Shown here: positions 26,087 to 33,422 of the stretch, in pieces
How the letters are laid out: each line of letters begins with the position of its first letter
How positions within the stretch are numbered: the first letter of the stretch is position 1
From: Rhodoferax sp. GW822-FHT02A01
GTDB taxonomy: Bacteria; Pseudomonadota; Gammaproteobacteria; Burkholderiales; Burkholderiaceae_C
Length of the DNA: 64,000 bases
Direction: 5' to 3'
Assembly: GCF_038784515.1 (NCBI RefSeq)
Contig: NZ_CP152376.1
Span: 5,422,893-5,486,892, forward strand
Notes under the pieces: generated by a model
What the model saw: the letters and a program-made list of their open reading frames with translations, nothing else
Databases searched by the model: none
Told to the model about the DNA's origin: nothing
Position numbers and translations under genes: made by a program

Positions 26087-26323
26087 TTATTTCTTCATCT
26101 CGTCCTTGCCCATGGCATCCTTCTTCATGGCGTCTTTGCCCATGGTGTCCTTCTTCATGCAGTCCTTGCCCATGGCGTCTTTGCCCATGGAGTCCTTTTT
26201 CATGCAGTCCTTGGTCATGGCATCCTTGCCCATGGCGTCCTTCTTCATTTCGTCAGCGGCCATGGCACCGCTTGTGGCGATCAGCATGCAGGCGGACAGG
26301 ATGGTTGCGGTCAGTTTGTTCAT
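26087..26323 (-). CDS. secreted pentapeptide MXKDX repeat protein (MrpX-like Met-rich peptide)
   Basis: The ATG at 26323 gives 78 residues: a Sec signal peptide (MNKLTATILSACMLIATSGA) and a mature part of about 56 residues built almost entirely of five-residue units M-x-K-D-x (MKKDA, MGKDA, MTKDC). Eleven methionines and two cysteines occur in the mature part. This is the MXKDX repeat family of Burkholderiales. It lies directly downstream of a Tat-exported molybdopterin oxidoreductase and its cytochrome b, the arrangement of the Azospira MrpX system, where a periplasmic Met-rich peptide absorbs hypochlorite and is re-reduced by YedY1. That role is inferred from composition and context. Confidence 0.9.
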   Translation of the reverse strand: MNKLTATILSACMLIATSGAMAADEMKKDAMGKDAMTKDCMKKDSMGKDAMGKDCMKKDTMGKDAMKKDAMGKDEMKK

Positions 26324-26394
26324 GGTTTTTTCCTTCAATTCACAGAGTGATGTATGTGGCAAAAGTGCCGATGTTTGGAACAAGCCGAGCGGAC

Positions 26395-27189
26395 TCAGCT
26401 TCCTCCGAACCAGTTGTACCCTTGGTCTTCCCAGTAACCGCCAGGGTAGGTATTCGTGACAAAAATCGCTTGGATGTGCTTGGGGTTCTTGTAGCCAAGC
26501 TTGGTAGGTATGCGCAGCTTCATGGGGTAGCCATACTTGGCGGGCAGAGTCTGTCCGTCATAGGTCAGCGCCAGGGTAGTCTGGGGATGCAGGGCCGTGG
26601 GCATGTCGATGCTGGTGTAGTAGTCGTCAGCGCACTTGAACCCGACATACTTTGCGCTGAGGTCTGCGCCCACGCGTCGCAAGAAGGCCGCGAAGGACAC
26701 ACCACCCCATTTGCCGATGGCGCTCCAACCTTCCACGCAAATGTGGCGGGTCACCTGATCGATCTGCGGCATTGCACGCAACTCGGGCAAGGTCCAGCTG
26801 CGTTTGTCCGCCACCAGGCCTGTGACCTCCAGGCGGAAGCTGTCTCCGTCGATGGCACGCACTTCGTCTTCGCCATAGAAGGCATTGAAGGGAAACGGCC
26901 GCGTGATCATGGAATCCGGATACGTGGGCGCCAGCCGATTGGGGTCGAACAGCCAAGCCTGTGCCTTGTCATTGAGGCGTGAGATGCGCGTGAGTGCGGT
27001 CTCCACACTGTCCTCGTCGACCAGCGTGCAGCCGGTGAGCATGCTCAGGCCGCCCAACGTCATGGTTCGACGCAAGAAGTTTCGCCTGGAGGCGTCCATG
27101 GATGGGTTGGCGTGTGCCAGTCGATCAACGGCCTCCTGAAGGGCGGCTTTGCCATCCACAGACAAGACGGAAGGGACTCGGATTTTCAT
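26395..27189 (-). CDS. Tat-exported molybdopterin-dependent oxidoreductase (sulfite-oxidase fold, MsrP/YedY1-like)
   Basis: The ATG at 27189 gives 264 residues. A long N-terminal tail precedes the twin-arginine motif SRRNFLRR (Arg35-Arg36) and hydrophobic TMTLGGLSMLTGC; the LTGC could make it a lipoprotein at Cys54. The oxidoreductase domain has VTRHICVEGWSAIGKWGGV, with Cys151 the expected molybdenum ligand, and ends with NPKHIQAIFVTNTYPGGYWEDQG. The next gene upstream (11 bases) encodes its probable membrane heme partner. MsrP/YedY enzymes reduce periplasmic methionine sulfoxide. With the Met-rich peptide downstream and msrA divergent, peptide repair is the likely job; sulfite or another substrate is not excluded. 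Confidence 0.88.
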   Translation of the reverse strand: MKIRVPSVLSVDGKAALQEAVDRLAHANPSMDASRRNFLRRTMTLGGLSMLTGCTLVDEDSVETALTRISRLNDKAQAWLFDPNRLAPTYPDSMITRPFPFNAFYGEDEVRAIDGDSFRLEVTGLVADKRSWTLPELRAMPQIDQVTRHICVEGWSAIGKWGGVSFAAFLRRVGADLSAKYVGFKCADDYYTSIDMPTALHPQTTLALTYDGQTLPAKYGYPMKLRIPTKLGYKNPKHIQAIFVTNTYPGGYWEDQGYNWFGGS

Positions 27190-27200
27190 GTGCTTGTCTC

Positions 27201-27797
27201 CTAGCGACCGCGAACCATGGCGATCAGGGTGCGGGGTACCAGCGCGACCATCGCCAGATGAACCACAATGAAACATACGAGGCCGGACATCGCAACAAAG
27301 TGAACCAGCCGCGCCCCTTCGTAACCGCCGAGCAAGGTGCGCAACAGCGGAAATTGGACGGACTTCCAGAGCACCAGGCCGGATAGCACCAGCACCATGC
27401 TGTCCAGCATCACAAACAGGTAGGCAACGCGCTGGACGGTGTTGTAGTGGCGCGGGTCTGCGTGCACCAGCTGCCCTCTCAAAGCAGCAGCCAAGTCTCC
27501 CAGCAGGGCCGAGAAGGACAGCGGAAAGAACCGCCGCGCAAACCGCTTTGTAAAGCCGTTGAGCAGCAGGTACACCACACCGTTTGCGGCCAGAACCCAC
27601 ATGGCTGCAAAGTGCCACAGCAGTGCGCCGCCCAGCCAGCCACCCAGCGTGAGCGTGCCGGGAATCGCAAATCCCAGAAAGGCGGTTGCGTCGTAGATCT
27701 TCCAGCCGCTGGCAACCAGTACCAGCACGGCAAGTGCATTGGTCCAGTGCGTGACGCGAAGCCACACCGGATGGATGACTTCCGTGGCGGGGGTCAT
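27201..27797 (-). CDS. cytochrome b561-type membrane subunit (YedZ1-like heme partner)
   Basis: From the ATG at 27797 the protein has 198 residues and four to five membrane helices. Histidines suited to b-type hemes are placed in VWLRVTHWTNALAV (helix 1), ALLWHFAAMWV (helix 2), ARLVHFVAMSGL and CFIVVHLAMVAL (last helices). This is the cytochrome b/b6 type of DUF4405/Ni-Fe-hydrogenase-I cytochrome b. It is the first gene of the operon and should pass electrons from the quinone pool to the exported molybdoenzyme encoded 11 bases downstream. It is not the six-helix MsrQ/YedZ of E. coli, which fits the separate YedZ1 class. Confidence 0.88.
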   Translation of the reverse strand: MTPATEVIHPVWLRVTHWTNALAVLVLVASGWKIYDATAFLGFAIPGTLTLGGWLGGALLWHFAAMWVLAANGVVYLLLNGFTKRFARRFFPLSFSALLGDLAAALRGQLVHADPRHYNTVQRVAYLFVMLDSMVLVLSGLVLWKSVQFPLLRTLLGGYEGARLVHFVAMSGLVCFIVVHLAMVALVPRTLIAMVRGR

Positions 27798-27865
27798 GGG
27801 CGACCTTTCATGGATGCCTGGGTAGAAGTTGTCGTCATTGCGTAAGTTCCGAGCGTTGTTGGGCG

Positions 27866-27894
27866 TTAGTCCGGCAGGAGGCCGACTTCTTACA
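27866..27894 (-). promoter_or_regulatory. ECF-type promoter TGTAAGA-N16-GACTAA for the cytochrome b / molybdoenzyme / MXKDX operon
   Basis: On the minus strand TGTAAGA (27888-27894) and GACTAA (27866-27871) are 16 bases apart, ending about 69 bases before the cytochrome b start codon. The same boxes with the same spacing occur on the plus strand before msrA in this spacer. Confidence 0.6.
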
Positions 27895-27997
27895 GGCATT
27901 CTGATTTTTTTGCTGGCATGAACGCCAGAAACTGCGCTGCGAGTGCTTCTATGGTTTGTTGTCTATGCTGAGGTTGGAGGGCGAACATGCAAGAGGC

Positions 27998-28026
27998 TGT
28001 AAGAGACGCCTGAGTTTCACGACCAA
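27998..28026 (+). promoter_or_regulatory. ECF-type promoter TGTAAGA-N16-GACCAA for msrA
   Basis: TGTAAGA (27998-28004), a 16-base spacer and GACCAA (28021-28026) precede the msrA start by about 50 bases. It mirrors the divergent copy at 27866-27894. Confidence 0.6.
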
Positions 28027-28075
28027 AACCTTGTAGGGTCACCAGTCGCCCTACGCCTATCCAGGAGGAAGTGCC

Positions 28076-28819
28076 ATGTCGAAGCAAATACCCAATCCTT
28101 CCGCGCAGTCAGCTAGAACGGGCAATTGGCCGTTTCTGGCCATTACCGTGTTCCTGTTGCTGACCATGCTGTACCTGGGGCCTGCTGCCAAGGCGGATAA
28201 GGCCAGGTCACTGCCGCCACCGAACCAGGAAATCATTTCCAGTCCCGTGGGCACTGGGGCGATGCAGGACTCGGTTGTTTTTGCGGGAGGTTGCTTTTGG
28301 GGAATACAGGCAGTGTTCCAGCACACCAAAGGCGTTCTCAACGCGGTGTCGGGCTATGCCGGAGGGAAGGCATCCCAAGCAGACTATGAAACAGTCAGCG
28401 GCGGTGGCACGGGTCACGCCGAAGCCGTGCAAGTTACTTTTGACCCTCAACAAGTGAGCTATGCACAACTGCTGCAGATCTACTTTTCGGTGGCCCACGA
28501 TCCGACACAATGGAACCGCCAATATCCAGACGTGGGAAGCCAATACCGGTCGGCGATCTTCTACCGCGATGACAGGCAGAAATCCCTGGCTCAGCGATAC
28601 ATCGACCAGCTTGATTCAGCAAAGGTGTTTGAGCAAAAGATTGTCACCACGGTAAACCGGCTGGACGGGTTCTACCCGGCAGAGCGCTACCACCAGAACT
28701 ACGCCACCGCGCATCCCGAATCGCCGTACATTGTGCGTTTTGACCTACCCAAAGTGGAAAACCTGAAGAGCACGTTCCCGTCGCTGTACAGAGATATGCC
28801 TGTGTTGGTTCCCCAATAG
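28076..28819 (+). CDS. msrA: membrane-anchored peptide-methionine (S)-S-oxide reductase
   Basis: The 247-residue protein has an N-terminal membrane anchor (about residues 18-35, FLAITVFLLLTMLYLG) and an MsrA domain from about residue 65. The catalytic block is FAGGCFWGIQAVF with Cys73; GYAGG, GHAEAVQVTFDP and RYHQNYATAHPESPY complete the family pattern. Cys73 is the only cysteine, so there is no resolving cysteine and recycling must use an external thiol or another route. The anchor would place the enzyme on the periplasmic face. It is divergent from the molybdoenzyme operon under a matching promoter, supporting joint action on oxidised methionines outside the cytoplasm. Confidence 0.95.
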   Translation: MSKQIPNPSAQSARTGNWPFLAITVFLLLTMLYLGPAAKADKARSLPPPNQEIISSPVGTGAMQDSVVFAGGCFWGIQAVFQHTKGVLNAVSGYAGGKASQADYETVSGGGTGHAEAVQVTFDPQQVSYAQLLQIYFSVAHDPTQWNRQYPDVGSQYRSAIFYRDDRQKSLAQRYIDQLDSAKVFEQKIVTTVNRLDGFYPAERYHQNYATAHPESPYIVRFDLPKVENLKSTFPSLYRDMPVLVPQ

Positions 28820-28827
28820 GGCTCACC

Positions 28828-30165
28828 TCAATTGCGATCAATGCCTTGGCTCTGCGCCGGCAAACGCTTGAGTTGTAGCAGCGCAAGACCGGGGTACAAG
28901 GGGACACTGATGAATCTTGAGACTCCGCATGCAACGAATGCACAGGTCATCAGGCTCAGCACCAAGGCATGTCCGTCCACCATTTCCATCACAATGATGA
29001 AAGCAGTCAGCGGGGCTTGCGTCACTGCGGCAAGAAAGCCGGCCATGCCCAGCGCAATGTATGCGGGCGTACTGGCAACGCCAAGCCATTGCGACACCTC
29101 TTGTCCAAGGGAGCCTCCAATGGCCAGAGATGGGGCAAAAATCCCCCCCGGAACACCTGACCATGTGGTCAGCCAAGTTGCAAGGAACTTGAACGGCACA
29201 AATAAGTCGAAGGTTTCCGTGCCGGACTCCAACAGCTGACGCGTGTGCATATATCCACTGCCAAAGATGGAACCATCGCTGGTCACACCCATAAGGGCAA
29301 TCAGCAGCGCACACAAACCGGCAAAGGCAATGGGCCGGTTTCTTCGTAGATTCATGCACCAACCCTTTGCGTTCGGTGTCATGGAGGTGAGCATGAGTCT
29401 GGAAAAGATACCCCCCAGCACTCCGCTCACCACGGCAATGACCAGTCCTGGCCAGATCAAAGCAGTACTCCAGCCATCAATTCGAATGACCCCAAAGTAA
29501 GTTGCATTACCGTAGATGGAAACGGCCATCAGGCCACTGAAAACAATAGCGGCAAGGACCAAACCATTGCTACGCTGCTCGGGCCTCCTCGACAACTCTT
29601 CTATGGCAAACATCACCCCTCCTAGTGGCGTATTGAAGGCGGCAGCAATGCCTGCAGCACCTCCGGCGATCAGCAGCGCCTGATCGGATACCCGGGCGGA
29701 CTCCGGGATCCAGCGCCTGGCGTGGTGCAAAACTCCCGCCGCTATCTGAACCGACGGCCCTTCGCGCCCCAACGACAGTCCCGCCAATAGACCCCAGGCC
29801 GTCATGGCGATCTTGGCAATAGAGAGCCGTAGCGAAACAAAATATCCACGATTGCTGCCCGTGGCCTCCGGCTCAAGGGCTGCAATTACCTGAGGTATGC
29901 CAGAACCCGCAATGCCTGGGAGCCAACGCCTAGTGATCGCCGCGATGGCCATGGTGCAAAAGGGCGTCCAGAGCAACGGTGCCCACCAATAGGTGCTCTG
30001 CAAAACGTGAAAAGCAGCAAGGGCCCGCTCGCTAAGCCAGGTGAACGCTACGACGGTCAGTCCGGCGGTTGAAGCAAAGACCAGAACGAGTGTCCTCCCG
30101 ACCCAACGCCGCCAGTCGGAAAGTTCCTTCCGGAGGGTTCGTCCAATGTGAGGCTGAGGGCTCAT
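28828..30165 (-). CDS. ClC-family chloride channel / H+-Cl- antiporter
   Basis: From the ATG at 30165 the protein has 445 residues and about ten membrane helices; an upstream in-frame ATG at 30201 would add 12. The three ClC selectivity motifs are present: GSGIPQVIAALE, GREGPSVQIAAG with the gating glutamate that marks antiporters, and GVPGGIFAPSLAIGGSLG. No CBS domains follow, as in E. coli ClcA. The gene ends nine bases from the convergent msrA gene. Chloride/proton exchange could help acid tolerance; its place inside a methionine-repair locus is suggestive only. Confidence 0.95.
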   Translation of the reverse strand: MSPQPHIGRTLRKELSDWRRWVGRTLVLVFASTAGLTVVAFTWLSERALAAFHVLQSTYWWAPLLWTPFCTMAIAAITRRWLPGIAGSGIPQVIAALEPEATGSNRGYFVSLRLSIAKIAMTAWGLLAGLSLGREGPSVQIAAGVLHHARRWIPESARVSDQALLIAGGAAGIAAAFNTPLGGVMFAIEELSRRPEQRSNGLVLAAIVFSGLMAVSIYGNATYFGVIRIDGWSTALIWPGLVIAVVSGVLGGIFSRLMLTSMTPNAKGWCMNLRRNRPIAFAGLCALLIALMGVTSDGSIFGSGYMHTRQLLESGTETFDLFVPFKFLATWLTTWSGVPGGIFAPSLAIGGSLGQEVSQWLGVASTPAYIALGMAGFLAAVTQAPLTAFIIVMEMVDGHALVLSLMTCAFVACGVSRFISVPLYPGLALLQLKRLPAQSQGIDRN

Positions 30166-30285
30166 ACGGTATGCATTCCAGTGGAGATGGGTCCATTTCA
30201 AAATTACATGGTAACAAATGCAATTTGAATGCCAGGAAGGTGGTTGCCCTCACATTTCCCACCGGAGCCAGCATCTTCTTGTACG

Positions 30286-30315
30286 GTGTAAGAAATCCCG
30301 GAATCTGAAGACCAA
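30286..30315 (+). promoter_or_regulatory. ECF-type promoter TGTAAGA-N17-GACCAA upstream of the HD-GYP gene
   Basis: TGTAAGA (30286-30292) and GACCAA (30310-30315) are both exact copies of the msrA promoter boxes, with a spacer one base longer. The downstream TTG start codon is 36 bases away. Confidence 0.5.
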
Positions 30316-30351
30316 CGGCATGAACATTGAATTAGTGAACGGAGGAATGTC

Positions 30352-31254
30352 TTGAGCCTGCTAAGCCACATCAAAGGTCTGCTGACCACTGTGCAACCCG
30401 GAGATCCCATCCGCCACCAGGAGGATCTGCTGACTTCTCTGTTGGTCATGGCCTGGATGGTCGAAGCCAGAGACCCCTACACGGGGGGACACCTGTGGCG
30501 CGTTTCCCAGTTTTCACAACTGCTGGCCACGAGAGCAGGCCTGCATGCCGATGACGTCTCAGGCATTGCCGTGGGCGCCTTCTTGCACGACCTGGGAAAG
30601 ATCAGCGTTCCGGACCACATTCTTGGAAAGAAGGACCGGCTGTCGGACGAGGAGTACGCGGTAATCAAGACGCACCCGGAGGTGGGTTGGCGCATGCTCT
30701 CCAGTCACCCCTTGGCGCAATTGGCCGAAGCGGCCATCCGGGCGCACCACGAGACACCCGATGGACGGGGCTACCCCAGAGGGCTCGCTGGCCAGGACAT
30801 CCCCGTGGACGCGCGCATTGTGGGCATATGCGACGCCTTTGATGCCATGACAAGCACCCGCCCCTACCGCACTGGCATGCCCGTGCCCCAGGCACTGGAC
30901 ATCATTGCGCAGAACCTGGGAACGCAGTTCGACCGGGAGATGGGGGAAAGGTTTGTGGCGCTGGGCAAGGCAGGCGAGCTTGATCACATCGTAGGGCATA
31001 GCGATTCCGGAATTCCGTTGCAGGCCTGCCTGATGTGTGGCCCCACGATTGCCGTTCCACGCTCGCATCAAATGGGTACGCGCCTGTACTGCCCCTCGTG
31101 CACTGCGGAATATGAAACGAGCCGCTCCGGTGGCATCTTGCAATTGACGGCCACCGGCTGCAACGGGTCCCCTGCTGACCTGGAGCCCAAGGTAGACCCC
31201 GACGTGATTGGCGACGTGGTACGAACCGCCGCGCGTGCCCTGCTGGTCTCCTGA
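30352..31254 (+). CDS. HD-GYP domain cyclic-di-GMP phosphodiesterase with C-terminal zinc ribbon
   Basis: The 300-residue protein probably starts at TTG 30352, which has a GGAGG ribosome-binding site six bases upstream; no in-frame ATG fits. The HD-GYP domain spans about residues 25-215: GGHLWRVSQFSQ, AFLHDLGKISVPDHIL (His79-Asp80), AHHETPDGRGYPRGL (GYP at 140-142), and DAFDAMTSTRPYR. The complete HD and GYP motifs suggest an active c-di-GMP hydrolase. The C-terminus carries two C-x-x-C pairs (ACLMCGP and YCPSCTAEY), an apparent zinc ribbon and possible redox sensor. No transmembrane segment is present. It carries the same promoter boxes as msrA. Confidence 0.88.
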   Translation: MSLLSHIKGLLTTVQPGDPIRHQEDLLTSLLVMAWMVEARDPYTGGHLWRVSQFSQLLATRAGLHADDVSGIAVGAFLHDLGKISVPDHILGKKDRLSDEEYAVIKTHPEVGWRMLSSHPLAQLAEAAIRAHHETPDGRGYPRGLAGQDIPVDARIVGICDAFDAMTSTRPYRTGMPVPQALDIIAQNLGTQFDREMGERFVALGKAGELDHIVGHSDSGIPLQACLMCGPTIAVPRSHQMGTRLYCPSCTAEYETSRSGGILQLTATGCNGSPADLEPKVDPDVIGDVVRTAARALLVS

Positions 31255-31271
31255 TGCAGCCTGGCACGCGC

Positions 31272-32171
31272 CTACTGCAGCAGCGGGTTCTGGCGCAGAC
31301 GATCGATGGCCAGATCCAGAAAGGCCCGCACTCTCTGCGGTGCCTGTCGGCCCTCACGGTGCACCACATGGATAGGCAAGGGTGCGGGCTCACAGTCTGA
31401 CAACACCGCCTGAAGCAGCCCGCTTTGCAGGTGCTCCGCCACTTGGTAGGACAGCAGCCTGGTGAGGCCAAAGCCACCCAGCGCGGCAGTGACAGCCGAA
31501 TCGTTGGTGCTGGTAATCATGCGGGCATGCAAACGCACCGTGACGGCTTCACCTTGCCGCAAGAGCTTCCACTCCGGGTTGGGTGTCACGCTGCTGGCAG
31601 ATACGACGGTGTGCGACTGCAAGTCTTGCGGAGTACGCGGCGTGCCCGCTCTCGCGAGGTATTCGGGTGACGCACAAATCACGCGCCGCACCTTGCCGAC
31701 GCGTATGGCCTGCAGGCTGGAGTCCGCCAGCTCACCGATGCGGATGGCCACATCGACGCCTTCATCCAGCAGGTTGACAACACGGTCCAGAAACAGGCAC
31801 GACGCGCTGACTTCGGGGTAGCGCTGCAGGTATTCCGTGACGATGGGCGCAACGTACTTCCCACCAAACAGCGCCGGCGCCGTGACCGTCAGACGTCCAC
31901 GCACGGACGCATGCATGCCGCTGACAGACTCATCCGCCTCCAACATATCCGCCAGGATGCGTCGGCAGTCCTGCACATAGCGCTCCCCTGCGTCCGTGAC
32001 GCGCACCGTGCGGGTGTTGCGCGTGAGCAGGCGCAGCCCCAGGTGGGACTCCAGTTCATTGACGGCGCGCGTCACGGCTGGCGGCGACATGCCCAACTTG
32101 CGTGCAGCACCCGCGAAGCCGTTGGTGTCAACAACGGCGACGAACACATTGATGAGGTGGAATCGGTCCAT
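31272..32171 (-). CDS. LysR-family transcriptional regulator
   Basis: This 299-residue protein opens with the DNA-binding domain (FHLINVFVAVVDTNGFAGAA, then SPPAVTRAVNELESHLGLRL) and continues with the substrate-binding domain (GRLTVTAPALFGGKYVAPIV, SLQAIRVGKVRRVICASPEYL). It belongs to the DsdC/AaeR-like branch with the PPAVTRAV recognition helix. It is divergent from the AhpD-like / NTF2-like / PPOX-like operon starting at 32309 and is its likely regulator, through the dyad at 32229-32244. Confidence 0.92.
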   Translation of the reverse strand: MDRFHLINVFVAVVDTNGFAGAARKLGMSPPAVTRAVNELESHLGLRLLTRNTRTVRVTDAGERYVQDCRRILADMLEADESVSGMHASVRGRLTVTAPALFGGKYVAPIVTEYLQRYPEVSASCLFLDRVVNLLDEGVDVAIRIGELADSSLQAIRVGKVRRVICASPEYLARAGTPRTPQDLQSHTVVSASSVTPNPEWKLLRQGEAVTVRLHARMITSTNDSAVTAALGGFGLTRLLSYQVAEHLQSGLLQAVLSDCEPAPLPIHVVHREGRQAPQRVRAFLDLAIDRLRQNPLLQ

Positions 32172-32228
32172 AGTCTTCCGCCAAGTGGAATAGTGAATTG
32201 AGTGTAGCGGTCATTCTCTTTGTTGAAC

Positions 32229-32244
32229 GAACTAAATACAGTTC
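32229..32244. promoter_or_regulatory. dyad GAACT-N6-AGTTC, putative LysR operator
   Basis: Perfect five-base arms around AAATAC lie in the 137-base spacer between the LysR gene and its divergent operon, 65 bases before the ATG at 32309. Size and location fit a LysR recognition site. Confidence 0.45.
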
Positions 32245-32308
32245 ATCCATTCGCTGCATATTGCGGTGAAGACCACCCCAAACCGCCACTACATTGAAGG
32301 AAACCACC

Positions 32309-32857
32309 ATGTCCCGTATCAGCATCCCCACCGTTGACCAATCCGTTGAAGCCGCAAAGCCTCTGCTGGCTGCCGTTCAAAAGCAACTCGGTGTTGTGCC
32401 CAACCTGATGAAGCTCGTGGGCCACAGCCCAGCCGCCCTGGAAGGGTATCTCTCGCTCAACGGCGCATTGGGCAAGGGGAAGCTCAACGTGCAATTGCGT
32501 GAACGCATTGCCCTGGCCATTGCCGAGTACAACGGCTGCGACTATTGCCTCTCGGCCCACGACTACCTGGGACGCAACGTGGCCAAGATCAGCGGCGCAG
32601 AGCTGGACGCCGCACGGGATGCACGCTCTGAGGACGCAACCGTCCAGGCCGCACTGCAATTTGCCTTGCGCGTGGCCCAATCGCGCGGCCGCGTGAGCGA
32701 TGCAGACATCGCCGCCCTGCGTCTGGCCGGCTTTGACGAAGCCAGCGTCATCGAGATCGTTGCCAATGTGGCCGTCAACGTGCTGACCAACTACATCAAC
32801 AACGTGGCACAGACCACGATCGACTTTCCAGTTGTCCACGCCCGCATGGCAGCCTGA
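32309..32857 (+). CDS. carboxymuconolactone decarboxylase / AhpD-like protein
   Basis: The ATG at 32309, with GAAGGAAA upstream, gives 182 residues. The AhpD core reads LRERIALAIAEYNGCDYCLSAHDYLG with the C-x-x-C-x3-H active site (Cys77, Cys80, His84) of peroxidase-related CMD proteins, and the tail ASVIEIVANVAVNVLTNYINNVAQT is typical of the subgroup. Such proteins reduce peroxides using the CxxC pair; the ring-decarboxylase reaction is unlikely with these residues. It is the first gene of a three-gene operon controlled by the divergent LysR protein. Confidence 0.9.
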   Translation: MSRISIPTVDQSVEAAKPLLAAVQKQLGVVPNLMKLVGHSPAALEGYLSLNGALGKGKLNVQLRERIALAIAEYNGCDYCLSAHDYLGRNVAKISGAELDAARDARSEDATVQAALQFALRVAQSRGRVSDADIAALRLAGFDEASVIEIVANVAVNVLTNYINNVAQTTIDFPVVHARMAA

Positions 32858-32935
32858 TATCCCTGGAGCACCAAACGGTGCTCCCCCGTCAAACACATGG
32901 GCCGGTGTCTGAAGGCCTCCTTGAAAGGAAATACG

Positions 32936-33418
32936 ATGAACGCCACCGCAGAAACAGTGCGCCCGCCGCTACCACCATTTACCCGCGAAACCGCCATTGC
33001 CAAAGTACGCTTGGCGGAGGACGCATGGAATACGTGCGATCCAGTGCGTGTAGCACAGGCCTATACAGCCGACAGCCGTTGGCGCAATCGCTCGGAATTT
33101 GTCACAGGCCGCGAAGCGATCCAGAAGTTTCTGACATCCAAATGGGAACGCGAGCTGGAATACCGGCTGGTGAAGGAACTTTGGGCCTTTCATGAAAACC
33201 GCATTGCTGCTCGCTTCTGTTACGAGTGGCACGACCAGCATGGTCAATGGTTTCGCAGCTATGGCAATGAGAACTGGGAATTTGATGCCAACGGTTTGAT
33301 GCGCACGCGCCTAGCCAGCATCAATGACCTGCCCATTGCGAAAGCAGATCGCAAGCTGCTGTGGCCTGCCGGTCGTAGGCCGGACACCTGGCCGTCCCTT
33401 TCTGAGATGGGCTTGTAG
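32936..33418 (+). CDS. NTF2-like protein, DUF1348 family
   Basis: The ATG at 32936 follows AAAGGAA and gives 160 residues. The sequence [20 protein letters not shown], then [22 protein letters not shown] and [25 protein letters not shown] is characteristic of DUF1348, a SnoaL/NTF2-fold family (NTF2 family proteins fold into a cone with a hydrophobic pocket). The reaction, if any, is not known. It lies between the AhpD-like and PPOX-like genes, 4 bases before the latter. Confidence 0.88.
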   Translation: MNATAETVRPPLPPFTRETAIAKVRLAEDAWNTCDPVRVAQAYTADSRWRNRSEFVTGREAIQKFLTSKWERELEYRLVKELWAFHENRIAARFCYEWHDQHGQWFRSYGNENWEFDANGLMRTRLASINDLPIAKADRKLLWPAGRRPDTWPSLSEMGL

Positions 33419-33422
33419 CACC

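Noticed and set aside
26015..26090. Sigma-28 promoter upstream of the FlxA-like gene
   Set aside because: A GCCGATGC is present but no -35 box lies at the required spacing.
26087..26260. Regular 15-base repeats suggesting a CRISPR or minisatellite
   Set aside because: The repeats are in-frame codons for the M-x-K-D-x pentapeptides of a secreted protein; there are no spacers.
26017..26982. 321-codon plus-strand frame opposite the MXKDX gene and the molybdoenzyme gene
   Set aside because: Composition reflects the reverse of the Met/Lys/Asp repeats; no start signal or domain.
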